In this document: positions 26,451 through 35,742 of the stretch, piece by piece
Position numbering within the stretch: the first letter of the stretch is position 1
How the letters are laid out: the number at the start of each line of letters is the position of its first letter
Origin: an uncultured Photobacterium sp.
GTDB lineage: Bacteria > Pseudomonadota > Gammaproteobacteria > Enterobacterales > Vibrionaceae
Length of the DNA: 64,000 bases
NCBI RefSeq assembly: GCF_947039875.1
Contig: NZ_CAMRAN010000009.1
Span: forward strand, 34,623 to 98,622
Direction of reading: 5' to 3'
Notes under the pieces: model-generated
Told to the model about the DNA's origin: nothing
Database searches by the model: none
What the model saw: only the letters and a program-made list of their open reading frames with translations
Translations under genes and position numbers: made by a program

Positions 26451-28337
26451 TTAAGCTATTATTGGACGTAATCCACTGATGAACAATTGCTTATCGACAT
26501 GATAATCGGTCGCGTAATGACGCAATTTACAGTCATTACCATCATGACAACCACAACTTAAACAACGTTTTGCTTCATTTATTGCCGCTTGGTGGCTATA
26601 GCCTTTTTCAACTTCATTAAAACTTAAATGACGTGCGTTTACGTGCAGCTCTGACATCTGATTACGCATAACGTATGTTAAGGCATGTTCAAGCTGAGCT
26701 TCAATATCTGTTGAGTTATTATCTACAAGTAATGAGCGCATAATATTTTTAAGTTTATTGACATGATCAGGGCGAATTAAATGCCCACGTGCCACATTGC
26801 GCTCACGGAATGACTCAGTGTAGAGTTTTTCCATGTTGCCACCAAATTGCACATCGATTGCTTGAGCTGCTTTACGGCCATCTGCGATGGCTTCGATTGC
26901 AGTGGCTGGGCCGCGACGAAAATCACCAATACCAAAGATGTTATCAACGCCTGAATACATAGTTTGCTCGTCGGTATTGAGCGTATTCCAACGACTCATT
27001 GGTAGCTCAGTGGTTTCGTTAGCTAAAAAGTCAGTATTGGTTTTTTGTGATACAGCCGCTATTACTGTATCAAATTCAGCATAGATATATTCACCCGTCG
27101 CTTTAGGAGAACAACGTCCAGAAGCATCCGGTTCACCTAACGCCATAGTTTCTAATTTCACTTGGCAAATATGACCATTGTCATCAGCAATATTTTCCAC
27201 TGGATTAGTCAAAAATAGGAATTTAACCCCTTCGTGTTCTGCTTCTTCAATTTCATAAACTTCAGCCGGCATTTCATCACGGGTACGACGATAAATAAGG
27301 GTAGTGTCTGCTCCTAAACGTAAGGCTGTTCGTGCGCAGTCAATCGCTGTATTTCCGCCGCCGATAACAGCTACTTTTTTACCAATGGTATAGTGTTTAT
27401 CAAGCATTTGATCTTTTAAAAAGTCGACGCCAAGATAATGACCATTAAGATCGGTACCTTGATAATGCATTTCACTTGCAAGTGATGCCCCCACCGCTAA
27501 ACAGACGGCATCATAGTTGTGTTGTAATGATGATAACGTAAAATCCGTCCCCAGCTTTTTATTGGTTTCAATCGTCATACCATTACGGCACATGATGTCA
27601 ATTTCTTGATCTAAAATAGCTTTAGGTAAGCGGTATTCTGGAATGCCATAGCGTAACCAACCGCCAGCTTGAGGCATAGACTCAAAAACAGTGACGTTGT
27701 AACCTTCGTTACTTAAGAAGTAACCACAACTTAGTCCGCCAGGGCCTGCACCTACAATAGCAATATGTTGTGCTTTAGCTGTTTTTTGGACTGGGGTGTA
27801 AGCATGTAATGACGCCAAATCAATGTCAGCGGCATAGCGTTTTATTTGTCGAATCGCAATCGAACCATCTACCAATTTACGCTGACATTTCGCTTCACAA
27901 AAAGCAGGGCATACACGACCAATAGACAATGGCATTGGTAGTGTTTTTTTGATGACTTCAATGGCTTTTTGAGGTTGATTGGTTGCAATAAAATAGAGAT
28001 AAGATTGAATATCAACATCTGCTGGGCAAGCAATTTGGCAAGGAGGAACACTGCAACTGATATTGGGTGCGGATAAAATCTGTTCCAGCGCGTGTTTACG
28101 ACGTTGAATTAATGCGGTCGATGTTGTGGTAACTACCATGCCTTCAGTCGGATGAATACGACACGCTTTAACTGTGCCGTGGTGTTCTATTTCAACATCG
28201 CATAGGTCACAGTTGTGATGAAAACCGTCAATATGACATAGTGATGGGATAGTAATACCACATTCTTCAGCAGCTTTGAGCAAGGTTAGACCTTGACTTA
28301 CCTTGAATGTGTTACCGTCAATAATGATATTTACCAT
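26451..28337 (-). CDS. 2Fe-2S/4Fe-4S FAD oxidoreductase, GltD-like
   Basis: 628 residues. Residues 1-75 look like a 2Fe-2S ferredoxin/NuoG-type domain (PSLCHIDGFHHNCDLCDVEI). A 4Fe-4S-type Cys cluster follows (VPPCQIACPADVDIQ, GRVCPAFCEAKCQR), then the two-dinucleotide GltD domain with GAGPGGLSCGYFL and GGGNTAIDCARTALRLG. The C-terminal 'CLSCGCHDGNDC' adds another cluster. It probably moves electrons from NADPH or NADH to a partner; in other bacteria such proteins partner formate dehydrogenase-like or AegA-like systems. The partner is not in the window. Confidence 0.85.
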   Translation of the reverse strand: MVNIIIDGNTFKVSQGLTLLKAAEECGITIPSLCHIDGFHHNCDLCDVEIEHHGTVKACRIHPTEGMVVTTTSTALIQRRKHALEQILSAPNISCSVPPCQIACPADVDIQSYLYFIATNQPQKAIEVIKKTLPMPLSIGRVCPAFCEAKCQRKLVDGSIAIRQIKRYAADIDLASLHAYTPVQKTAKAQHIAIVGAGPGGLSCGYFLSNEGYNVTVFESMPQAGGWLRYGIPEYRLPKAILDQEIDIMCRNGMTIETNKKLGTDFTLSSLQHNYDAVCLAVGASLASEMHYQGTDLNGHYLGVDFLKDQMLDKHYTIGKKVAVIGGGNTAIDCARTALRLGADTTLIYRRTRDEMPAEVYEIEEAEHEGVKFLFLTNPVENIADDNGHICQVKLETMALGEPDASGRCSPKATGEYIYAEFDTVIAAVSQKTNTDFLANETTELPMSRWNTLNTDEQTMYSGVDNIFGIGDFRRGPATAIEAIADGRKAAQAIDVQFGGNMEKLYTESFRERNVARGHLIRPDHVNKLKNIMRSLLVDNNSTDIEAQLEHALTYVMRNQMSELHVNARHLSFNEVEKGYSHQAAINEAKRCLSCGCHDGNDCKLRHYATDYHVDKQLFISGLRPIIA

Positions 28338-28779
28338 TAATAGTCTCTATTCTTGTTATCGACTGAGAACAAAGTTGTATTGATATCGTTAGTGTTTCTC
28401 AGTGATTTTTAATTATTTTATGAATTACTTAAAGGCTATATCCGTATAAGCCAAAGATGCGCATTGCTTATAACAAAGCAGAGGTTAGACGTATTAAATT
28501 GTCTGTTATATGTTCGTTGGCTAAATAGGGACGGCATCATAGCATGATGCCTTGGAGGTATAAAGAGAGCTATTGTCGGTTATGTTTTTATTTTTTACAT
28601 TTAAAATCAATCAATTAAAATAGGTAATCGTTTGCTATGTGATGTTTTTATGGGAATTTTATTTGTAATAAACTTAAGGGCTAATCATAAGAAATCTGAA
28701 TTATTACTGTTTGTTTTTAGGTTTGTTATTGTTGGGAATGCTTTGATGGTATAACCTAAAGCTCACGCAAGGGGGCACA
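28338..28779. other. Divergent intergenic region, nothing specific
   Basis: 440 bases between divergent genes at 28337 and 28780. It should hold both promoters. No operator or RNA recognised. Confidence 0.4.
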
Positions 28780-29394
28780 ATGTCAAAAAGCATATTTTTA
28801 TTACGTCATGGTCAAACAGTTTTTAATGCACAACAGCGCTTACAAGGACATTGTAATTCTAACTTAACAGACTTGGGGCAACATCAAGCTGCTGCGATTG
28901 GTTTATCTCTAGAAAAAAAAATAGCAAATAAGCGTCAATGGACAATATATTCCAGCTCATTAGGCCGTGCGATGCAAACTGCTGCAATCGTTGCTGAACA
29001 AATAGGTATTGATGTAAGTGAGATTGTACAAGATGCACGTTTACAAGAATTTTGTTTAGGTGATTGGGAACAAGCATATATTCCTGATATTAAAGCAACA
29101 CAGCCACGTCTTTGTGAACAACGTGATTGGTATTTAATGGCACCAAATGCTGAGTCTTATTATGCCGTTAAAGATCGTATTGAAGATTTTCTTGCTGATG
29201 TTTCAGTGCCAGAAAATGTCATTGTTGTTTCTCATGGGCTAACAGGTGCTGTATTTCGTGGTGTTTATGTCGGCATGACTTACAACGAAGTTTTTTCTCA
29301 AGATTTACCACAAGATGCTTATTTCTTATTAGCTAACGATAAAATCAGTCGTATTCAGTGTGATATCCACAGTGTCGCTGCCTTTGCCGTCTAA
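28780..29394 (+). CDS. Histidine phosphatase superfamily protein
   Basis: 204 residues. The RHG motif sits in 'FLLRHGQTVFNAQQRLQGH' and the second His in 'VIVVSHGLTGAV'; 'SSLGRAMQTA' and 'LQEFCLGDWE' complete the phosphoglycerate-mutase-like fold. It is likely a phosphatase and not a glycolytic mutase. Substrate unknown. Confidence 0.85.
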   Translation: MSKSIFLLRHGQTVFNAQQRLQGHCNSNLTDLGQHQAAAIGLSLEKKIANKRQWTIYSSSLGRAMQTAAIVAEQIGIDVSEIVQDARLQEFCLGDWEQAYIPDIKATQPRLCEQRDWYLMAPNAESYYAVKDRIEDFLADVSVPENVIVVSHGLTGAVFRGVYVGMTYNEVFSQDLPQDAYFLLANDKISRIQCDIHSVAAFAV

Positions 29395-29656
29395 GTAGCC
29401 ATAACAGCAAACTCATAGTAACGTTTTATCTATTAATAAAAATTATCTTTCATTTCTGCATATAAAGTATAATAAAACACAGTTTAGATAACGAATTTAT
29501 GCTTATGTTCATTGGTGGTTCATTTATAGAAAGCTATTATTGAAATAGATAATAAAAGTATTGAATAAATGTTTGAATAAGCAGACTTATCAGGTATGAG
29601 ATAAACATTAGGATAACCTAATGGCCTGATTGATATAATTTTAGAGAGGCGCGTCC

Positions 29657-29938
29657 ATGAGAAATTTACTTACTGGTTTTTTTGCTGTTGTAGTCGGTTT
29701 ATTTGCAGTTTCTTTTGCTGCCATTATGGCATTGTTTCTTGGTATTGCGGCAATGATCGCGAAGCCATTTATTAAACGTAAACTTGCAGCTGAAGGCATG
29801 CAATACGAAGAAAATAATTTCACAGAAGGCTTTGCTGGCCAAGATGAAACCATGAACAGTGTTTTCCGTCAGCAACGTCAAGCGACAGCAAATGTAATTG
29901 ATGGTGAATGCGAAGATGTGACTAGCCGAAAGTTTTAG
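29657..29938 (+). CDS. Small inner-membrane protein
   Basis: 93 residues. One long hydrophobic segment (FFAVVVGLFAVSFAAIMALF) followed by Lys/Arg-rich and then acidic cytoplasmic tail ending in 'NVIDGECEDV'. Family not recognised. A ribosome site (GAGAGG) is present upstream. Confidence 0.65.
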   Translation: MRNLLTGFFAVVVGLFAVSFAAIMALFLGIAAMIAKPFIKRKLAAEGMQYEENNFTEGFAGQDETMNSVFRQQRQATANVIDGECEDVTSRKF

Positions 29939-29971
29939 TCGACGTCATATAAGCACACTTATTACACTAAG

Positions 29972-30003
29972 AACGCCTAGCTATTATTGCTAGGCGTTTT
30001 TAT
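29972..30003. terminator. Bidirectional terminator
   Basis: AACGCCTAGC and GCTAGGCGTT pair around TATTATT and end in a T-run; it lies between convergent genes. Confidence 0.9.
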
Positions 30004-30021
30004 TTGTCTACTCAGCGACAG

Positions 30022-31002
30022 TTATTGAACGTTATAGGCTTTGGCTTTAACCATATTACGGTATTGCGATGGCGTAATATTAAACTCTTTTTGAAACCGT
30101 GTAGAAAAATGATACGGATCTTTATAGCCTACCTGTTCTGAAACATCAGACAATGACATTCCAAAATCACGCAATAACTCTTTGGCTGTTTCCATTCTTA
30201 TTTTTCGCAGATATTGATGGGGGGCTTGGCCGACTTGATCTTTAAATTTACGATTAAAGCTACGCAGTGGTAATTCACAATGCTGTGCAATTTGTTTCGA
30301 GGTTAATGGTTGTGACATATAGCGCTGCATCCAATCTTGCGCTTGAGCAATAGATTCATCAAATTGCACCTGACCGCCAATTTCATAAAAAGGTTGATGT
30401 CCTGATTTACTGATTTCATGGCCATAATGGGTTTCAATCGTGTCAGCAATTTTTTGTCCAAAATATTTAGAGATTAAATAAAGCACCATCTCGGTTTGTG
30501 AGTTAATACTTTCAGTACAGTAAAGCCCATTAGCTGAGGTGATAGAGGCTCGACGATTAAGTTTTATTTGCGGGTAACGCTGAGAGAACTTGTCATAAAA
30601 ATACCAATGAGTGGTTGCCGTTTGATTATTCAATAACCCCGTTTCTGCTAGCCAAGTTACGCCAGTACCTGTTGCAATGATCTGGGCGCCATTATGGTAT
30701 TGCTTAATAAGCCAAGCAGGAATTTGAGGATGTTTTGTTAGCGAGGATATGGGATTTCCCCACATAGGCGGCACAATGATAATGTCAAAATTAGACGGAT
30801 CTTCAAAGGTAATATCAGGTTGAATGCGAATACTTGCGGTAAGAGTGGGAGACTCAAGGCTAGAAGCAATGAGTTTAATTTCAAAAGGAGATTGTTGCTG
30901 TGTTTTACGATCTCGAAGGCTAGCTGCACTGGTTAACATTTCTGCACTTAATGAAATACCGGTAATTAATGCCCTATGAAAAAGTATAAAACCCACTTTC
31001 AT
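30022..31002 (-). CDS. GlxA-family AraC-type transcriptional regulator
   Basis: 326 residues from the ATG at 31000-31002, which has GGTGG upstream; a start 42 bases earlier is less likely. The N-terminal part is DJ-1/PfpI-like (FDIIIVPPMWG, GTGVTWLAETGLL). The C-terminal part is an AraC helix-turn-helix pair (LTSKQIAQHCELPLRSFNRK and MSLSDVSEQVGYKDPYHFST). It is transcribed divergently from the ketosynthase gene, with 164 bases between, so it probably controls that gene. Confidence 0.88.
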   Translation of the reverse strand: MKVGFILFHRALITGISLSAEMLTSAASLRDRKTQQQSPFEIKLIASSLESPTLTASIRIQPDITFEDPSNFDIIIVPPMWGNPISSLTKHPQIPAWLIKQYHNGAQIIATGTGVTWLAETGLLNNQTATTHWYFYDKFSQRYPQIKLNRRASITSANGLYCTESINSQTEMVLYLISKYFGQKIADTIETHYGHEISKSGHQPFYEIGGQVQFDESIAQAQDWMQRYMSQPLTSKQIAQHCELPLRSFNRKFKDQVGQAPHQYLRKIRMETAKELLRDFGMSLSDVSEQVGYKDPYHFSTRFQKEFNITPSQYRNMVKAKAYNVQ

Positions 31003-31166
31003 TATTCCACCTTTGACTATAATTGTGCATAAAACACACAGCATTGTAATGTTTTCACATTTCTGGCTGAAATGTCAGTGATTTTGGCATAAATGCAGAA
31101 TGAATCACAGCTTAATCCTGATATTCTGATTTCAACGATGTATTAAATCGATCTCAGGATATTAAA

Positions 31167-33017
31167 ATGGCAAAGTTACCGCTAATTGTTGGTTTGGGTG
31201 GCATTAATGCCGCAGGTCGCAGCTCTGGTTTTCATAACTACAAACTGATGATTGCTGATGTGCTATCTGAGGACGCAATGCAATCAACATGGCAAGATCT
31301 CGCTCATCGAATGGGGTTGAGTGATGATGGCGCGATTACTGAAGATATTATTACTGCAATTAAAGCGGGTACTTGTGTACGCCGTATTGATTCTTTTGAT
31401 CCTGATAATTTGCTCTATCAATATAAAGCGAATCTCAATTCAGCCGATGATCAAATCACCTTTACTTTACGTAAATCGAAATTACCTAATCATATTCCAA
31501 GTAATTGGCAGGTTGATATTCAAGGTACAAAAGCCGTTATTACTGTGAATGGTAATTTTGATGCATTAGTTGAAGGGCGTGTTACTTTTCCTGTTTCTAG
31601 TGGCGGTAATATTCCAGCGGGTTTTGATCCTAGCAAATTATATAACTCTCGCTTCCATCCACGAGGTTTGGCGCTGACTGTCTATGGTGCTTCTGATGCA
31701 CTTAACTCGTTAGGGTTTGAATGGGATGATGTGCTTCGCCATATCAAGCCTGATGAAGTGTCAGTCTATGCTGGCAGTGGTTTAGCACAAATTGATGATA
31801 ACTCATTGGGTGGTATGATTGCGGCGCATCTTACTGGCGGTCGTGTAAGTTCTAAGATGATGGCATTATCATTAGCGCAAATGCCTGCTGACTTTATTAA
31901 TGGTTATGTGATTAATAGCATTGGTGCAACGGGCACAAATATGGGGGCGTGTGCGACGTTCCTATATAATTTACGTCAAGGTATGCATGATATTCAACAT
32001 GGCAAAGCAAAAGTTGTTATTGTTGGTAATGCAGAAGCACCCGTTGTTCCAGAAATAATGGAAGGCTTCCGTGTGATGGGTGCACTGGCAGAAGATGAAC
32101 AATTAAAAGCGCTTGATGGCACTGATAGTGTTGATAATCGTCGTGCTTGTCGTCCATTTTCGTCAAATGCGGGCTTTACCATGGCAGAATCAGCGCAATT
32201 TGTGGTGTTAATGGAAGATGAATTGGCCCTTGAATTAGGAGCTAATATCTATGGCTCTGTGGCTGATGTATTTGTAAATGCTGATGCGAATAAAAAGTCA
32301 ATTTCAGCGCCAGGTGTGGGTAACTATGTCACCGTTGCGAAAGCGGCAGCATTGGCAAAAGCTATTCTTGGTGAAGAGGGCGTAAAACAAACATTTGTCC
32401 AAGCACACGGCACGGGTACTCCTCAAAACCGCGTGACTGAAAGTCATATTCTTAATGAAGTTGCTAAAACATTTGGTATTGAAAGCTGGCCTGTTGCAGC
32501 CATTAAATCATATGTAGGTCATTCAATGAGTGCAGCAGCAGGCGATCAGCTTGTGGCTTCATTAGGTGTGTGGCAATACGGTTGGTTACCTGCGATTAAT
32601 ACTATTGATCATGTTGCTGATGATGTTCATCGTTCAAATCTGAATATTCTTACTGAGCACACCTTTGCGGGTGATTGTGGCCAAGCTTACAAAGCCGTTA
32701 TTCTTAATGCGAAAGGCTTTGGTGGTAATAATGCTTCAGGGCTTGTGTTATCTCCTCAACAAACACTTGCAATGTTAACCGCGAAATATGGCACTGATGC
32801 AATGGTAGCTTATCAGGTGCGTAATCAGGCCGTTAAAGCGGTAACAACCCGTAATGATAGTAATGCATGCCAAGGACAAGAAACCATTCGGTATCAGTTT
32901 GGTGAAGCGGTAATGGATGAACATTCAGTTACTATTACACCTGATGCGATTAAATTGTCTGAGTTTGAACATGTGATTGCATTAAGTAATGTTAATCCTT
33001 ATGCAGATTACAACTAG
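31167..33017 (+). CDS. Large beta-ketoacyl-ACP synthase-like protein
   Basis: 616 residues, about 200 longer than FabF. The Cys nucleophile lies in TNMGACATFLYNL, the first His in QAHGTGTPQNRV and the Lys-His pair in KSYVGHSMSAAAG, so a full Cys-His-His centre is present. The extra N-terminal 150 residues include 'INAAGRSSGFHNYK'. Related large ketosynthases are common in Vibrionaceae, but their product is not clear to me. No acyl carrier protein gene is next to it. Confidence 0.85.
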   Translation: MAKLPLIVGLGGINAAGRSSGFHNYKLMIADVLSEDAMQSTWQDLAHRMGLSDDGAITEDIITAIKAGTCVRRIDSFDPDNLLYQYKANLNSADDQITFTLRKSKLPNHIPSNWQVDIQGTKAVITVNGNFDALVEGRVTFPVSSGGNIPAGFDPSKLYNSRFHPRGLALTVYGASDALNSLGFEWDDVLRHIKPDEVSVYAGSGLAQIDDNSLGGMIAAHLTGGRVSSKMMALSLAQMPADFINGYVINSIGATGTNMGACATFLYNLRQGMHDIQHGKAKVVIVGNAEAPVVPEIMEGFRVMGALAEDEQLKALDGTDSVDNRRACRPFSSNAGFTMAESAQFVVLMEDELALELGANIYGSVADVFVNADANKKSISAPGVGNYVTVAKAAALAKAILGEEGVKQTFVQAHGTGTPQNRVTESHILNEVAKTFGIESWPVAAIKSYVGHSMSAAAGDQLVASLGVWQYGWLPAINTIDHVADDVHRSNLNILTEHTFAGDCGQAYKAVILNAKGFGGNNASGLVLSPQQTLAMLTAKYGTDAMVAYQVRNQAVKAVTTRNDSNACQGQETIRYQFGEAVMDEHSVTITPDAIKLSEFEHVIALSNVNPYADYN

Positions 33018-33040
33018 AATCAAATAAGAAATAGAAAATA

Positions 33041-33070
33041 AAAAAGCAGGTTATTTATGGCCTGCTTTTT
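33041..33070 (+). terminator. Terminator after ketosynthase gene
   Basis: AAAAAGCAGG and CCTGCTTTTT arms with a ten-base loop. Confidence 0.88.
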
Positions 33071-33076
33071 ATTACG

Positions 33077-34126
33077 ATGAAAATGAACAACAAGGATCAT
33101 AGGTTAGTGACTAGAAAAAAAATAGCAGCGATATGGATTGGTGTTGCCAGTTTACTTGTTGTATCAACGTCGGCTTATAGTGCGACATGTTCAAATAATA
33201 GCGATGTGCTGCCATTATGGAACACCAGTGCTAGCCGTAGTGTGATCACGCAGTTTGTCAATGAAGTGACAACCGTTGGAAATCCTGATTTTGTAAAACC
33301 CAGTGCTCGTATTGCGGTATTAGATAATGATGGAACCTTGTGGCCTGAAAAACCAACTTATACGCAGTTTTTGTTTGCCTTTAGTCAAATAAAGCATGAG
33401 AGTGTGCAACACCCTGAATGGAAAACAGAAACACCGTATAAGTGGGTATTAGATAACGACACTAAAGCTATTTTTGCAAAAGGTTGGGGGGCATTGCTGC
33501 CTATTCTTGCTACATCACAAGCAGGATTAACACCTGAACAATATAATAAAGATGTCTTAAATTGGCTTTCAACAACGCAATCACCACGATTTAAGCGTCC
33601 TTATACCGATCTTGTTTATCAACCGATGGTAGAGTTGATTGATTATCTCCATGCGCATCAGTTTAAGGTGTTTATTGTAACCGGTGCTGGTGGTGCGTTT
33701 GTAAAGCCGTGGAGTGAAGCTATTTATCACATTCCTGCTGAAAATGTGATTGGTACTGCGTTCGGTTATACCTATAAAGACGGTTCATTAATTAAGAATG
33801 ATAAGCTAGTGTACATTGATGATGGTCCACAAAAGGCGATTAATATTGCGACGATCATTGGTAAGCGTCCTATTCTAGCGGTTGGTAACTCTACGGGTGA
33901 TAAAGCAATGCTCTCATGGACAACCTCTCAAAAAGGCGCCAGCTTAGGGATGTTGATCCATCACACCGATGCTGAACGTGAGTGGCAATATGGTGCTGAT
34001 TCTTTTGAAGGTAAATTTACGCCAGAGCTCATGCAAGCAGCAAAGCAGCATAAATGGCAAGTGGTTGATATGAAAAATGATTGGTGTCGAATTTTTCCAA
34101 CTAAAGCGGAACGTCGCCCATTATAG
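33077..34126 (+). CDS. Periplasmic HAD-family phosphatase
   Basis: 349 residues with an N-terminal hydrophobic export segment (WIGVASLLVVSTSAYSA). HAD motif I is 'AVLDNDGTLWPEK' (Asp-x-Asp), motif II 'FIVTGAGGAF' and motif IV-like 'AVGNSTGDKAML'. It is likely a phosphoserine-phosphatase-like or acid phosphatase acting outside the cytoplasm. It begins right after the ketosynthase terminator. Confidence 0.82.
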   Translation: MKMNNKDHRLVTRKKIAAIWIGVASLLVVSTSAYSATCSNNSDVLPLWNTSASRSVITQFVNEVTTVGNPDFVKPSARIAVLDNDGTLWPEKPTYTQFLFAFSQIKHESVQHPEWKTETPYKWVLDNDTKAIFAKGWGALLPILATSQAGLTPEQYNKDVLNWLSTTQSPRFKRPYTDLVYQPMVELIDYLHAHQFKVFIVTGAGGAFVKPWSEAIYHIPAENVIGTAFGYTYKDGSLIKNDKLVYIDDGPQKAINIATIIGKRPILAVGNSTGDKAMLSWTTSQKGASLGMLIHHTDAEREWQYGADSFEGKFTPELMQAAKQHKWQVVDMKNDWCRIFPTKAERRPL

Positions 34127-34192
34127 CTAAATAATGCCTTGATGATGCAGTGCTTGCGCTTTTGCTAAAATGCACGAGTGAATAAACAATAA

Positions 34193-34227
34193 AAAGCCGA
34201 GTAAGAGAGTAATCTTAGCTCGGCTTT
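34193..34227. terminator. Bidirectional terminator
   Basis: AAAGCCGAG and CTCGGCTTT arms between convergent genes. Confidence 0.85.
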
Positions 34228-34249
34228 ATCGTGTTTAGTCTCGTTTAGA

Positions 34250-35548
34250 TTACTTCTTTAAACGAGTGATCTTAGTTGCTTTACTGCTAATAGCTTTGCG
34301 TAAACGTGCACGACGTTCAGCGGCTGATTGATCTTGCGTTGGGTTGTTTTGACGACCTGCACGATCACGGTAAGCAGCTTTAGTGTTCATTCGCTCAACT
34401 AAGGCTTCACGGCTCTTAGGCTCGTAACCTTCTAATTGTACGCGGTGAATGCGTTGATTAATCAAACGCTCGATTTGAACTAATGTTAGTTCTTCTTCAC
34501 GGCTTACAAATGAAATTGCATTACCTTTTTGTCCTGCACGACCAGTACGACCAATACGGTGAACATAGTCTTCTGCCAAAAATGGCATGTCGTAGTTAAC
34601 AACATAAGGCAAGTTTTGAATATCTAAACCACGAGCAGCAACTTCTGTTGCTACCATTACGCGAGCTTTACCTTCTTTAAACTCTTCTAATGCACGACGA
34701 CGAGCACTTTGTGCCTTGTCACCGTGACAAAGAACCGCTTTAATACCATCAAGTTTTAGTTCTTTAACCAGTTGGTTAGCTGTTTCTTTGTAGTTTACAA
34801 ATACAAGTACTTGTGGCCAGTTTTTCTTACCAATTAATTCAGATAGCATTTCACGTTTGCGATCTTCATCAACAGGGTATACCACGTGAGCCACTGTAGA
34901 AGCAGTACTGTTTTCTGGTGTAACTGTAATGCGTTGCGGTTTACGAAGAATATCTGCTGCTAATGCGTTCATTTGTGCAGAAGATGTCGCAGAGAACAAC
35001 ATAGTTTGTGGCTTAGTACGAATATCTTCTAGAATAACGCGAATCGCACCGATAAAGCCCATATCAAGCATACGGTCAGCTTCATCAAATACTAAACATT
35101 CTAGATTAGCTAATGAAACGTTATGTTGTTCCATGTGTTCAATTAAACGACCCGGTGTTGCAACTAGAATATCAACACCTTGTTCTAGGCGTTTTTCTTG
35201 TGTTGCCATTTTTTTGCCACCAAAAACAGCCGTACAATTAATGTTGGTGTATTTAGCGTAATCGTTGATGTTAACTGAGATTTGTTCTGCGAGTTCGCGC
35301 GTTGGTGCAAGGATTAATGCACGAACGTTAAAACGGCTTTTTGTTGCTGGTTTATCCAACAACTTTTGAATAATAGGTAAGGCAAAGGCGGCTGTTTTGC
35401 CTGTTCCTGTTTGTGCTAATGCTAAAATGTCAGCACCACGTCGGGCTTGAGGAATCGCTTTTTGCTGAATTGGGGTCAATTTCTCGTAACCAATATCGGT
35501 TAATGCTTTAACAAGCTCTGGAGAAAAACCTTGAGATAAAAATGACAT
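34250..35548 (-). CDS. DEAD-box RNA helicase (RhlE-like)
   Basis: 432 residues with the complete helicase core: [45 protein letters not shown] and HRIGRTGR. The C-terminus is a short basic tail. It probably remodels structured RNA in ribosome assembly or cold. A second, longer member lies at 49371. A strong perfect hairpin occupies its 5' region. Confidence 0.93.
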   Translation of the reverse strand: MSFLSQGFSPELVKALTDIGYEKLTPIQQKAIPQARRGADILALAQTGTGKTAAFALPIIQKLLDKPATKSRFNVRALILAPTRELAEQISVNINDYAKYTNINCTAVFGGKKMATQEKRLEQGVDILVATPGRLIEHMEQHNVSLANLECLVFDEADRMLDMGFIGAIRVILEDIRTKPQTMLFSATSSAQMNALAADILRKPQRITVTPENSTASTVAHVVYPVDEDRKREMLSELIGKKNWPQVLVFVNYKETANQLVKELKLDGIKAVLCHGDKAQSARRRALEEFKEGKARVMVATEVAARGLDIQNLPYVVNYDMPFLAEDYVHRIGRTGRAGQKGNAISFVSREEELTLVQIERLINQRIHRVQLEGYEPKSREALVERMNTKAAYRDRAGRQNNPTQDQSAAERRARLRKAISSKATKITRLKK

Positions 35549-35565
35549 GCTGTGTTCCTAAACTG

Positions 35566-35624
35566 TCGGCCTATGCCGATTACATTCATAAACTAATGAT
35601 TATGGTCAGTTTATGAATGTAATC
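35566..35624 (-). promoter_or_regulatory. Perfect 17-bp hairpin ahead of the helicase gene
   Basis: GATTACATTCATAAACT (35578-35594) and AGTTTATGAATGTAATC (35608-35624) are exact inverted arms with a 13-base loop. A second small stem CGGC/GCCG (35566-35577) adjoins it. Both lie 20-75 bases before the start codon, with no T-run. Confidence 0.75.
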
Positions 35625-35693
35625 CGCGAATAAAATGACCGCGTATTATAATAGATTGTAGATTACTGCGCTACTGTATCCTGAGCTAATATA

Positions 35694-35713
35694 AACCCCG
35701 CATTATGCGGGGC
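35694..35713 (-). terminator. Terminator of the ABC_ATPase gene
   Basis: On the minus strand CCCCGC-ATAAT-GCGGGG is followed by TTTATAT, 30 bases past the stop codon. Confidence 0.75.
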
Positions 35714-35742
35714 TGATAGCATCATTGATAGAACAAAAAAGC

